Shown: in pieces, positions 7,448 through 15,621 of the stretch
Numbering within the stretch: position 1 is the stretch's first letter
How the letters are laid out: every line of letters starts with the position of its first letter
Assembly (NCBI RefSeq): GCF_900143025.1
Contig: NZ_FRCT01000005.1
Span: 1-64,000, forward strand
Length of the DNA: 64,000 nt
Direction of reading: 5' to 3'
Source: Ruminococcus flavefaciens
GTDB taxonomy: Bacteria > Bacillota > Clostridia > Oscillospirales > Ruminococcaceae
Program-made: the position numbers and the translations under genes
The notes under the pieces: model-generated
The model's database searches: none
What the model was told of the DNA's origin: nothing
Seen by the model: the letters and a program-made list of their open reading frames with translations, nothing else

Positions 7448-9457
7448 TTATATTTTTTTACGCTTTCTGCTTAGTATCATAAGTATCACAGCAGGAATTG
7501 CTATACCTGTAATACTAAAGCTGTCGCCTGTAGCAGGACTATCCGATGCTTTTTTCGCGGAAGTGCCTGCGACTGTAGTTTTTGTGGCTACAGTTGTCGG
7601 CGCAGAGGAAACTGTAGTTACAACAGGCTCCTTGAAGGTGTTTTTAGCCTTTATATCGGTGTGTCTCAGCGTATCATCATAGGTGCTCATAAGGTCGAAG
7701 CTGTAACTGTCACCGTTGCGGTATATGAAACTGAAATGTGCATTTGCACAGCCTATAGTAGTTGAAAGGTAGCCCGAATGAGCATAAGTGAACTTCAGCG
7801 GCTGGGAATCATAGGTTCTGTTGTTATAATCAATAGTGCTTATCAGAGTGTCGCCCTCGGTCATCAAAAGCTCGCTTTCCTGCCTTGAATGGTCGTGACC
7901 GAAGAGATAGACGATATCCATATTGTATTTTTCGGCGTAGCTGTTTATAAGCTTCGCAAGCTCGTAGGAGTGATCCACATTGTACTGATTTTCGCCTATC
8001 CATTTGCTTATCTGTCTGCCGTAGGGAGATACGGACTCAGGCTGTACACCGAGCACATGAAGTCCCGAATGAGCCGATATTACTACAAGCTCGCCGTGAT
8101 AATCCTCGGCAGTCTTTTTCAGAAAGCTGTCAAGCTTTTCGATAGTTCTGTCGTAGGAATAATAGAACGCACCGTTGATTTTGTCAAGTGAAGCCTCAAA
8201 ATTCAGCCCGTATACCGTCAGCCCTTTTGCAAAATGACTGCTTTTGCCATTGAGAGCCGCAGCCGCGGAAGTACCCTTGTAGATCTGTCCGCCGTAGGGC
8301 GAGCGCTGGTTTTCGGCTCCGAGTCCTGCATTATCCGACATTATGGAAGCAGCCTCTCCCGAATCGTGATTTCCCGAGACAAATACTGCATCGAGTCCTC
8401 CGAGATAAGAGACTATCTGAGGATAATAGCGGTCAAGCATGATATCCTTGCTTGCAGTCGGACCATTTACAAGGTCGCCAGTGCATATTACAAGTGCAGG
8501 AACATAGCCGTTGGTATGATTCATTATTTTTTCAATGGCTTCGGTAATAAAGAAGTACTGCTCATGTACGTCCGAGAAGGTCATAAAGGAATCGGGCATA
8601 ACGCCCTTTGCGATAATAAAGGCTGCATCTGCCGATCTTTCACGGTAATGCACGTTCTGACCGTCGTGACCTTCTATTATGCAGTTTACGCGGTGAACTC
8701 CTGCTTTCATATTTTTTAAGGAGTCGGCAGTGAATGAAAGCTGAGCGCAGCTTTGCACCTTGCCGTCTGTGAACCATTTTATACTATCGACGGTTATATC
8801 GTCAGAGTGCAGCTTTACTGAGAATGTCGGTGCAGCATAGCCGCTGCCCTCGATAACATACGACTCCGCAGAGGGCTGCACCGCAATAGCTCTGCTGAGA
8901 TATTCGCCATTAGAATACAGGCTGACCTCCGCAGCTTCCGAAAGATCATTTGTACATGAAAAAGGTACATCGCCGTTCTCATCGTATTTAAGATAAGAAG
9001 TAATGCCGTTGCCGTTATAGCGGAGACTTCCGTCCCTGTATTCCCAGAAGCTGTCGCCGTCCGTCCACCAGTTTGACACGGCATACAGCTGATTTTCGTG
9101 GCTTATAAGGTAGAAGGAACGAGATGAAAGGGTAGTGTACTCGGGAGCGATGCTTGTTACCATGGTAGACCTGTAATAATGCCAGATATATTCACTGATG
9201 CTGTCGTTGGCAGCGGTGAGCATCACCTCGCTGTCATCAGAGCCTTTTACCGTTATAATGTAATCATTTCCGTTTTCAAATTCGTTTACCTTGTACCATT
9301 TTTCGCCGTTCTCAAGGGTCAGCACGCCTTTTTCAAGACTGTATGGCGCAGAAGCGATATAATGATCGGCTTTTGCAGTCTGCGTCTGAAACGGTATCAG
9401 TATCGTGAAAAAAACAGCGGCAGCAAAAAAAGCTGCGGCTTTCCTAAAAAGCTTCAT
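7448..9457 (-). CDS. Secreted, probably wall-anchored calcineurin-like metallophosphoesterase
   Basis: The 669-residue protein has a signal peptide (1-30) and an N-terminal beta-rich half. The second half is a calcineurin-like phosphoesterase with all metal-binding blocks: FSDVHEQ, CTGDLVNG, VSGNHDSG, ISAHSGLH and FGHDHSR. The C-terminus carries SPATG, a hydrophobic stretch and KRKK, matching a sortase sorting signal with a non-standard first residue. It would act at the cell surface on a phosphoester substrate that cannot be read from sequence. The RBS is CGGAGG before the ATG. It is monocistronic, with its own promoter at 9503-9531 and a terminator. Confidence 0.88.
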   Translation of the reverse strand: MKLFRKAAAFFAAAVFFTILIPFQTQTAKADHYIASAPYSLEKGVLTLENGEKWYKVNEFENGNDYIITVKGSDDSEVMLTAANDSISEYIWHYYRSTMVTSIAPEYTTLSSRSFYLISHENQLYAVSNWWTDGDSFWEYRDGSLRYNGNGITSYLKYDENGDVPFSCTNDLSEAAEVSLYSNGEYLSRAIAVQPSAESYVIEGSGYAAPTFSVKLHSDDITVDSIKWFTDGKVQSCAQLSFTADSLKNMKAGVHRVNCIIEGHDGQNVHYRERSADAAFIIAKGVMPDSFMTFSDVHEQYFFITEAIEKIMNHTNGYVPALVICTGDLVNGPTASKDIMLDRYYPQIVSYLGGLDAVFVSGNHDSGEAASIMSDNAGLGAENQRSPYGGQIYKGTSAAAALNGKSSHFAKGLTVYGLNFEASLDKINGAFYYSYDRTIEKLDSFLKKTAEDYHGELVVISAHSGLHVLGVQPESVSPYGRQISKWIGENQYNVDHSYELAKLINSYAEKYNMDIVYLFGHDHSRQESELLMTEGDTLISTIDYNNRTYDSQPLKFTYAHSGYLSTTIGCANAHFSFIYRNGDSYSFDLMSTYDDTLRHTDIKAKNTFKEPVVTTVSSAPTTVATKTTVAGTSAKKASDSPATGDSFSITGIAIPAVILMILSRKRKKI

Positions 9458-9502
9458 ATCTGAAAACCTCCGATTTTCTGAGGATAATTAGTATCAATAC
9501 AT

Positions 9503-9531
9503 ATTATATCATGTCTCTTTGAATAAAGCAA
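9503..9531 (-). promoter_or_regulatory. Sigma-A promoter of the metallophosphoesterase gene
   Basis: Minus-strand TTGCTT, 17 bases, TGA-TATAAT. Confidence 0.7.
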
Positions 9532-9627
9532 TGTTTGAAAACCTGCAAATAATTGCTAAAATAGGTTAGCGAAAACTAATTTTATTGTTGATGCTTACAA
9601 ATCGGAGCTTATAGGTGAGATAGAATA

Positions 9628-9656
9628 TTGACAAATGAAGCCGTAAGTGCTATTAT
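9628..9656 (+). promoter_or_regulatory. Sigma-A promoter upstream of feoAB
   Basis: TTGACA, 17-base spacer, TGC-TATTAT. Transcription would start near 9663, giving a leader of about 340 bases. Confidence 0.75.
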
Positions 9657-9662
9657 AGTATT

Positions 9663-9680
9663 GGTTAGAGCAGTCTAACC
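9663..9680. promoter_or_regulatory. Candidate metal-responsive operator at the feoAB start site
   Basis: The perfect inverted repeat GGTTAGAGCAGTCTAACC covers the predicted transcription start. Its half-sites resemble DtxR-family boxes (GGTTAG / CTAACC), but the spacing between them is wider than the classic consensus. A related half-site, AGGTTAGCGAAAACTAAT, lies near 9560. Iron-dependent repression is an inference from position and motif. Confidence 0.5.
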
Positions 9681-9752
9681 TTTTGTTTGAATATAGGTTT
9701 TATACCACTAACATAAAAAATATCTTTCATCAGTTATAGGCGTATAAAAAGC

Positions 9753-9784
9753 AAAACAGGCACAGAAACCTGTGCCTGTTTTCC
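9753..9784 (+). terminator. Terminator-like hairpin inside the feoAB leader
   Basis: The stem AAAACAGGCACA/TGTGCCTGTTTT ends in T residues. No plus-strand gene precedes it, so it would stop transcripts from the promoter at 9628 before they reach feoAB. It could be an attenuator, or feoAB may have a second promoter. Confidence 0.6.
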
Positions 9785-10002
9785 GAGGATATGATCAAAT
9801 AAAAGAAACAATTTCCGCAGTGATGGGGGGAGTGATCTGCGGAATGGTTTCCGAGGCTTGCTTTTATATGCGCAGTATTTATTGCGCTTACATAAATACA
9901 AATCGTATGGGCGTAGACAAAACAGACAAAAATAAATATATTTTTTTATTTTAACTATTGTATCAGGGGGAACTATGATATTCTATGTTTTAGGAGCAAA
10001 CT

Positions 10003-12354
10003 ATGGAAACGCTTAAAGGTATAAAAATAGGTGAGACCGTCAGAGTTGAAAAGGTTGGCGGTGCAGGTGCGCTCAGGCAGCATTTTCTTGATATGGGGCT
10101 TATCCCCGGTGCAGAGGTCACTCTCGTAAAATACGCACCTATGGGAGATCCTATGGAGCTCAGGCTTCACGGATACGAGCTCACTCTGCGTCTTGCGGAC
10201 GCGGATCAGATCGAGGTCTGTCCTGTCATCGGGAAAAAAGAGGAAGTAAAGGAAAAGAAGAAGCATCACCACAAGACCGATCATCCGGGACTTGGTGAGG
10301 GCGGACGCTTCCATGCAAAGGGCGATGGTGTTCCGCTGGAAAAGGGTACTGTCATACGTTTTGCTCTTGTTGGCAATCAGAACTGCGGCAAGACCACGCT
10401 TTTCAACAGACTTACGGGCTCAAAGCAGCACGTCGGAAATTTCCCGGGAGTTACCGTTGACCGCAAGGACGGTTCTATCATAGGTCACGATGATACCCTT
10501 ATCACTGATCTTCCCGGCATTTATTCCATGTCGCCATACAGCAGCGAGGAGATAGTTTCACGTAATTTCGTACTCAATGAAAAGCCCCACGCTATTATAA
10601 ATATCGTTGATGTTACCAATATAGAGCGAAATCTCTACCTTACCATGCAGCTGCTTGAAATGAATATACCTATGGTAGTTGCACTGAATATGATGGACGA
10701 GCTTACCTCAAACGGCGGAAGTATCGACATAAACCAGATGGAAAAGCGTCTTGGAGTTCCTGTTGTACCAATTTCCGCAGCTAAAAACAAGGGCATCGAG
10801 GAGCTTGTGGAGCACGCTATACACGTTGCATACTATCAGGAAAGACCTCTTAGATACGATTTCTGCGACAAGACCGAAAACGGCGGTGCGGTACACCGCT
10901 GTCTCCACGGTATATCGCATCTTATCGAGGATCATGTGGAAAACATCGGAATGCCCCTTCGTTTCGTAACGAGCAAGGTCATCGAGGACGATCCCCTTGT
11001 AATAGAAAAGCTGGATCTGGATCAGAATGAGATAGAGACTATGGAGCATATCGTTACGCAGATGGAAAAGGAGCGCGGTCTGGACAGAAGCTCTGCCATA
11101 GCTGATATGAGGTTCAGATTTATCCACAGACTATGCGATGATACCGTTAAGAAGCCTGCCGAAAGCAAGGAGCATATCCGCAGCCGCAGGATAGACAGGA
11201 TACTGACGGGAAAATATACCGCGATACCTGCTTTTATCCTTATTATGGGAATGGTTTTCTTCCTTACCTTCAATGTTATCGGAGCATTTTTGCAGGGTCT
11301 CTTTGAAATGGGCGTGGATAAGCTTACAGAGCTTACGGACAAGGCTCTTACTCATGCGCACGTAAATTCGGTCATACACGACCTTGTTATAGACGGAATA
11401 TTTGCAGGCGTGGGAAGTGTCCTGAGCTTCCTGCCTGTAATAGTAACCCTGTTCTTCTTCCTTTCTATGCTTGAGGACAGCGGCTATATAGCGAGAGTTG
11501 CCTTTTTTATGGACAAGCTCCTGCGCAAGGTAGGTCTTTCGGGACGAAGTATAGTACCGCTGCTCATAGGCTTCGGCTGTTCGGTTCCTGCTGTAATGTC
11601 AACAAGGACTCTGCCCAGCGAACGAGACAGAAAAATGACTATACTCCTTACCCCGTTTATGAGCTGTACTGCCAAGCTGCCTATATATGCATTCTTCGTT
11701 AATGCCTTTTTCCCGAAACGCGGCGGATTTATAATGGTTGGACTTTATTTGCTGGGAATAGTTACGGGTATACTTGCGGCGTACCTTTTCAAGGGAACGC
11801 TGTTCCGCGGCGAGGCTGTTCCTTTCGTTATGGAACTGCCGAATTACCGCCTTCCTGCCGCAAAGAATGTGGCACAGCTACTTTGGGAAAAGGCTAAGGA
11901 CTTCTTGCAGAGGGCTTTCTCGGTAATACTTATAGCTACTGTCGTTGTATGGTTCCTGCAAAGCTTTGACACTCATCTGAATATGGTCAGTGATGCAGGC
12001 GACAGCATACTTGCGGGGATTGCAGGTATGTTTGCTCCCGTAATGAAACCTGTGGGACTTGGCGACTGGCGCATACTTGTTGCGCTTATAAGCGGCTTTA
12101 TGGCTAAGGAAAGCGTAGTATCCACGCTTGAGATACTATATTCGGGCAGTGTAGAGACTGCCATGACTTCTCTTTCGGCAGGCTGCCTGCTGGTATTTTC
12201 TCTGCTTTATACACCGTGTGTTGCGGCGATTGCAGCTGTTAAGCGTGAGCTCGGCAAAAAATACGCTTTGGCTGAAGTGGTATGGCAGTGCGGAGTTGCA
12301 TGGGTAATGACGCTTATCATACGTGCGGTACTTATAGCGATAGGAGTGAACTGA
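10003..12354 (+). CDS. feoB: FeoA-FeoB fusion, ferrous iron transporter
   Basis: This 783-residue fusion has a FeoA (SH3-like) domain at about 1-75. A Lys/His-rich linker follows (about 78-110, including KKHHH). Next come the FeoB G-domain with G1 GNQNCGKT (124-131), G2 GVTVDRK, G3 DLPG (169-172) and G4 NMMD, then a membrane part with several helices and the gate motif FLPVIVTLFFFLSMLEDSGYIARVAF. It imports Fe(II) across the cytoplasmic membrane. FeoA and FeoB are usually separate genes, so the fusion is a feature of some anaerobes. The stop is immediately followed by the ATG of the small Cys-rich gene. An operator-like repeat sits at the upstream promoter. Confidence 0.95.
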   Translation: METLKGIKIGETVRVEKVGGAGALRQHFLDMGLIPGAEVTLVKYAPMGDPMELRLHGYELTLRLADADQIEVCPVIGKKEEVKEKKKHHHKTDHPGLGEGGRFHAKGDGVPLEKGTVIRFALVGNQNCGKTTLFNRLTGSKQHVGNFPGVTVDRKDGSIIGHDDTLITDLPGIYSMSPYSSEEIVSRNFVLNEKPHAIINIVDVTNIERNLYLTMQLLEMNIPMVVALNMMDELTSNGGSIDINQMEKRLGVPVVPISAAKNKGIEELVEHAIHVAYYQERPLRYDFCDKTENGGAVHRCLHGISHLIEDHVENIGMPLRFVTSKVIEDDPLVIEKLDLDQNEIETMEHIVTQMEKERGLDRSSAIADMRFRFIHRLCDDTVKKPAESKEHIRSRRIDRILTGKYTAIPAFILIMGMVFFLTFNVIGAFLQGLFEMGVDKLTELTDKALTHAHVNSVIHDLVIDGIFAGVGSVLSFLPVIVTLFFFLSMLEDSGYIARVAFFMDKLLRKVGLSGRSIVPLLIGFGCSVPAVMSTRTLPSERDRKMTILLTPFMSCTAKLPIYAFFVNAFFPKRGGFIMVGLYLLGIVTGILAAYLFKGTLFRGEAVPFVMELPNYRLPAAKNVAQLLWEKAKDFLQRAFSVILIATVVVWFLQSFDTHLNMVSDAGDSILAGIAGMFAPVMKPVGLGDWRILVALISGFMAKESVVSTLEILYSGSVETAMTSLSAGCLLVFSLLYTPCVAAIAAVKRELGKKYALAEVVWQCGVAWVMTLIIRAVLIAIGVN

Positions 12355-12492
12355 ATGAATATTGCTGATATTATACTTATAATTCTTATTGCTGCGGCTC
12401 TTGTCATGGCAGTAAGATACACTGTGAAAAGTGCGAAAAGCGGCGGCTGCTGCGGTGACTGCAACAAATGCGGCGGCTGTATGAAGAAATGA
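12355..12492 (+). CDS. FeoB-associated Cys-rich membrane protein
   Basis: This is a 45-residue protein whose ATG directly follows the FeoB stop with no gap. It has one N-terminal membrane helix (IADIILIILIAAALVMAV) and a C-terminal tail with five cysteines (GGCCGDCNKCGGC). It matches the small FeoB-associated proteins found after feoB in many Firmicutes. They are thought to assist iron uptake; the exact role is unknown. Translation is probably coupled to feoB, and a terminator follows 3 bases later. Confidence 0.88.
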   Translation: MNIADIILIILIAAALVMAVRYTVKSAKSGGCCGDCNKCGGCMKK

Positions 12493-12493
12493 A

Positions 12494-12536
12494 AAATACC
12501 TGTAAAGCTGAGATAGGCTTTACAGGTATTCTTTTT
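12494..12536 (+). terminator. Terminator of the feo operon
   Basis: A 14-base stem (AATACCTGTAAAGC / GCTTTACAGGTATT) is followed by CTTTTT. Confidence 0.92.
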
Positions 12537-12579
12537 GCGCCTGATATAAGAGAATATGCAAATAATTTGCCGCTATTTG

Positions 12580-12608
12580 TTGCTCTTTTCGGAATTTTAT
12601 GTTATAAT
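12580..12608 (+). promoter_or_regulatory. Sigma-A promoter of the CorA-like gene
   Basis: TTGCTC, 17 bases, TGT-TATAAT. Confidence 0.6.
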
Positions 12609-12677
12609 GTCCGTGTAATGAACATTTACTTGATAAAATACGCAAAATACTGATACATGATATAAAGGGTGAATACT

Positions 12678-13595
12678 ATGTTTTATCTTATAAAGGATAC
12701 TCTTGAAAAATGCAAGAACCTCAGACCAAAGGACTCGAAGGCAAAGTACGTTGCTGTGCTTTCTACCGAGGAATGGCTCAGCAACAGTTCAAAGTTCGAT
12801 ATGGGCATCGACCTTGAAGTCAGCACATCTGAGATACACAGCACCAAAGCGGAAGTGAATTACGACTCTCTTACGGGAACCTTTTCTATCCCCGACAGAT
12901 ATAATATTGCGGAAAAAAAGAACAATTTTGCCTTTGCTCTGGACGAAAAGGGCGTTGTTTTCATTGATGACAGCGGTACTGTCGAGGAGATAATCAAAGA
13001 AGTGGTAAAAAGCAAGCGTTGGACAAATCCCTCGCTGGAAAGATTTATATATGATTTTCTTGAACAGATCATCTACATAGATCAGAGTATTCTTGCAAGG
13101 TATGATGCGGAGCTTGACGAAATGGAGGACAAGATACTTGCAGGCGAGGAGGAGAATTACCCTAAGCGCCTTAGCGAGATAAGAAGCGATCTCCGCGATA
13201 TGAGGATACATTATGAGCAGCTTGAGGACCTCGGACAGGAACTTGAGGAAAACGAGAATAATTTCTTCGCTCATGAAAATCTCAGATATTTTCACCTCTT
13301 TACTCAGCGCATAGCCCGTCTGCACGATACTACAGCCGCACTCAGAGACTATACTGCGCAGATACGCGAGCTTTATCAGTCACAGCTCGATATCAAGCAG
13401 AACCGTATAATGACTATCCTTACCATAGTTACGACTATCTTTATGCCCCTTACCCTTATTGCAGGCTGGTACGGCATGAACTTCAAGTATATGCCCGAAC
13501 TCGAGTTCAAAGCGTCTTATCCTATCGTTATACTGATAAGCGTTATAATAGTTATTGTAAGCCTTATCTTTTTCCGCAAGAAAAAGTGGCTGTAA
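12678..13595 (+). CDS. corA: CorA-family magnesium/divalent cation channel
   Basis: The 305-residue protein has an acidic cytoplasmic N-terminal domain and a long helical stalk (about 120-240, Glu/Asp-rich). Two C-terminal membrane helices are joined by a YGMNFKYMPE loop holding the GMN selectivity motif. The end, FRKKKWL, is typical of the family. Channels of this family are homopentamers that admit Mg2+ and other divalents. I chose the ATG at 12678, with AAAGGG 8 bases upstream, over the in-frame GTG at 12669. It faces the DAHP synthase gene, with the structured repeat at 13590-13957 between them. Confidence 0.92.
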   Translation: MFYLIKDTLEKCKNLRPKDSKAKYVAVLSTEEWLSNSSKFDMGIDLEVSTSEIHSTKAEVNYDSLTGTFSIPDRYNIAEKKNNFAFALDEKGVVFIDDSGTVEEIIKEVVKSKRWTNPSLERFIYDFLEQIIYIDQSILARYDAELDEMEDKILAGEEENYPKRLSEIRSDLRDMRIHYEQLEDLGQELEENENNFFAHENLRYFHLFTQRIARLHDTTAALRDYTAQIRELYQSQLDIKQNRIMTILTIVTTIFMPLTLIAGWYGMNFKYMPELEFKASYPIVILISVIIVIVSLIFFRKKKWL

Positions 13596-13957
13596 AAAGC
13601 TGCCGTTTGCTGAAGTACTTACATAGAATGTATATGTAAACTATTGAGGGAGACCCTTTTGAAAAAGGGTTCCTCTGACAGAGGCGGTCCCCTCTGTCAC
13701 TGCGTGACATCTCCCCACACTGTGGGGAGTCACCCTCAAACTCCCTCCCTAAAACTTCTGGTTTTATTTTTTCACAGATAGGGCACACCCTGCATTACTT
13801 GCGGGGTTTTTTATGTTAGGTGTGCCCTATCTGTGAAAAAATCAGCTAAAAGTCTTTGGAAAGGGGTTCGGGGAAGAACCTTTCTTCAGAAAGGTTTTCC
13901 CCGATAATTACATATGTATTTTTATGTAAGTACTCCGTCAACGGCAGCTTTTTACAG
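13590..13957. repeat. 368-base nested inverted-repeat structure between convergent genes (MITE-like)
   Basis: The outer arms read CTGTAAAAAGCTGCCGTT at 13590-13607, with the exact complement at 13940-13957. Homology continues for about 50 bases in each arm, including AGTACTTACATA. Both neighbouring genes end inside the arms with the codons CTG TAA. Inside are hairpins around CCCTTTTGAAAAAGGG, a perfect 24-base inverted repeat (13766-13789 with 13819-13842), and CGGGGAAGAACCTTTC-TTCA-GAAAGGTTTTCCCCG. The whole may be a terminator with a small palindromic element inserted in its loop. No coding frame of note is present. Confidence 0.8.
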
Positions 13958-14980
13958 TCTGTCTGCGATGTCGTATATCATTTTTTCTGTCTTTTCCCAG
14001 CCGAGGCATGGGTCTGTGATAGATTTTCCGTAGATATGCTCGTCTATTTTCTGTGAGCCGTCCTCGATGTAGCTCTCTATCATAAAGCCCTTGACAAGCT
14101 TCTTGATATCGTTATTATAGCGGCAGCTGCTTATTACTTCCTTGACTATTCTTGGCTGTTCAAGCGGCTGCTTGCCTGAGTTGCAGTGGTTGGTATCAAC
14201 GATAACAGCAGGATTTTCAAAGCCCTTCTGCTGGTACATATCAAAGAGGAGCTGGAGATCTTCATAGTGGTAATTAGGCATATGCTGACCGTGATTGTTC
14301 TCGAAGCCTCTGAGTATGGAATGTGCAAGGGGATTGCCCTTTGTACTTACCTCCCAGCCGCGGTAGAGGAAGGTGTGTCCCGACTGTGCAGCCTCGATAG
14401 AGTTCATCAGCACAGGGATACTTCCGCTTACAGGATTTTTCATACCTACAGGGATATTGAGACCGCTTGCGGTAAGACGGTGCTGCTGGTTTTCAACAGA
14501 ACGTGCTCCCACAGCAACATATCCGAGGAGGTCGTTGAGGTAACGGTGGTTCTCGGGGTAGAGCATCTCGTCTGCGCAGGTAAAGCCTGTTTCCTGTATC
14601 GCGCGGAGGTGCATTTCACGTATAGCAACTATGCCCTTGTACATATCAGGCTCTTTGCTTGGGTCTGGCTGGTGGAGCATACCCTTGTAGCCCTTGCCTG
14701 TAGTTCTTGGCTTGTTGGTGTAGATACGGGGAACTATCAGTATCTTGTCCGCTACCTTGTCCTGTACCTTTCTCAGGCGGCAGATATAATCGAGTACGCT
14801 TTCCTCGATATCTGCGGAGCATGGACCTATGATAAGGAGCAGCTTGTCGGACTTTCCTCCGATAACATCGGCTATCTCCTTGTTTCTTGCTTCTATAACC
14901 TTTTCAAGCTCCTCCGAAACGGGGTACTGTGCTTTTACCTCGGCAGGGATAGGAAGCTTGCATTTGAAGTTCATATTCAT
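13952..14980 (-). CDS. aroF: 3-deoxy-7-phosphoheptulonate synthase, class I (AroF/G/H type)
   Basis: The 342-residue enzyme condenses phosphoenolpyruvate and erythrose 4-phosphate, the first step of the shikimate pathway. Family motifs are all present: IGPCSADI, KPRTTGKGYKG, DEMLYP, GARSVENQ, VDTNHCNSGKQP and MIESYIEDG. Length fits class I alpha enzymes. It has its own promoter at 15017-15045. No other aromatic-pathway gene is adjacent. Feedback specificity cannot be assigned. Confidence 0.94.
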   Translation of the reverse strand: MNMNFKCKLPIPAEVKAQYPVSEELEKVIEARNKEIADVIGGKSDKLLLIIGPCSADIEESVLDYICRLRKVQDKVADKILIVPRIYTNKPRTTGKGYKGMLHQPDPSKEPDMYKGIVAIREMHLRAIQETGFTCADEMLYPENHRYLNDLLGYVAVGARSVENQQHRLTASGLNIPVGMKNPVSGSIPVLMNSIEAAQSGHTFLYRGWEVSTKGNPLAHSILRGFENNHGQHMPNYHYEDLQLLFDMYQQKGFENPAVIVDTNHCNSGKQPLEQPRIVKEVISSCRYNNDIKKLVKGFMIESYIEDGSQKIDEHIYGKSITDPCLGWEKTEKMIYDIADRL

Positions 14981-15016
14981 ATATTTTCTTCCTCTCTGAT
15001 GATTTATGACAAGAGA

Positions 15017-15045
15017 ATTATAACACTTTACGGGAAATAAATCAA
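15017..15045 (-). promoter_or_regulatory. Sigma-A promoter of the DAHP synthase gene
   Basis: Minus-strand TTGATT, 17 bases, TGT-TATAAT. Confidence 0.75.
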
Positions 15046-15102
15046 TAGCAGCGCAATTAATAAAAAGAACAGCGTATTTATATTGATATTTTTATATTAA
15101 TG

Positions 15103-15456
15103 TCACTGGTTATCCAGCATTTTTTCCAGTATCTCGGCAGCATCGGTCACACAGCCCCTGCATGAGCGGAGACCGCCGCGGAGCTCGCTGCACATAACGG
15201 ATCTGTTGCGTGAGGTGAACTCGGCTTCAAATTCTGATATTTTATCGGAGTCCTTGCCGTATTTTTGTGCAAGTACATATTCAGCCGCGAGAACTGCGCC
15301 GCATTTGCCCATTCTTCCGCCTGCAAAGGGAGCAGCAGCGGCTTTTGCCTGTTTCTCGTCAATGCCTGCTTCATCTGCAAAGGCGCAGAGTACAGATGCA
15401 GAACAGCTGTAGAAGCTCTTGTGGTATTTTACTGCCTTTTCGGTTTTTTCTGCCAT
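15103..15456 (-). CDS. C_GCAxxG_C_C family putative redox protein
   Basis: The 117-residue protein has the Cys pattern of the C_GCAxxG_C_C family: YSCSASVLCAF near the N-terminus, GGRMGKCGAV, then CSELRG and SCRGCVTDAAEILEKML near the end. Such proteins are widespread in anaerobes and probably redox-active or metal-binding; no activity is established. The ATG at 15456 has AGGAG 8 bases upstream. A second, divergent member lies at 21939-22406. Confidence 0.8.
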   Translation of the reverse strand: MAEKTEKAVKYHKSFYSCSASVLCAFADEAGIDEKQAKAAAAPFAGGRMGKCGAVLAAEYVLAQKYGKDSDKISEFEAEFTSRNRSVMCSELRGGLRSCRGCVTDAAEILEKMLDNQ

Positions 15457-15621
15457 TTTTAACACTCCTTATGGTTGATATTAATATCATAGCAGAAAAA
15501 ACAGCAAAAGTAAAGAAAGCTTGTCAGAAAAAAGGCGATTCATAAAAAAATGATGAAATTTATGGGGGTTTGTGATATTATTAAATCAGTGATATATTTT
15601 AACACAGAAAGAGGTTAGGTA

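Larger units (their letters stand above)
9458..10002. other. Divergent regulatory region between the phosphoesterase and feoAB
   Basis: The 545 bases hold a minus-strand promoter, the feo promoter with an overlapping inverted repeat, and a complete terminator hairpin inside the presumed feo leader. A further hairpin near 9810-9850 pairs TTTCCGCAG with CTGCGGAA. I see no gene. Confidence 0.6.

Noticed and set aside
9600-10000. Possible riboswitch in the feoAB leader
   Set aside because: Hairpins are present but I could not match the conserved core of any known metal riboswitch, so only a terminator-like leader is claimed.
14186-15040. Long plus-strand frame opposite the DAHP synthase gene
   Set aside because: It has no motif, RBS or codon preference; the minus strand carries a complete class I DAHP synthase.
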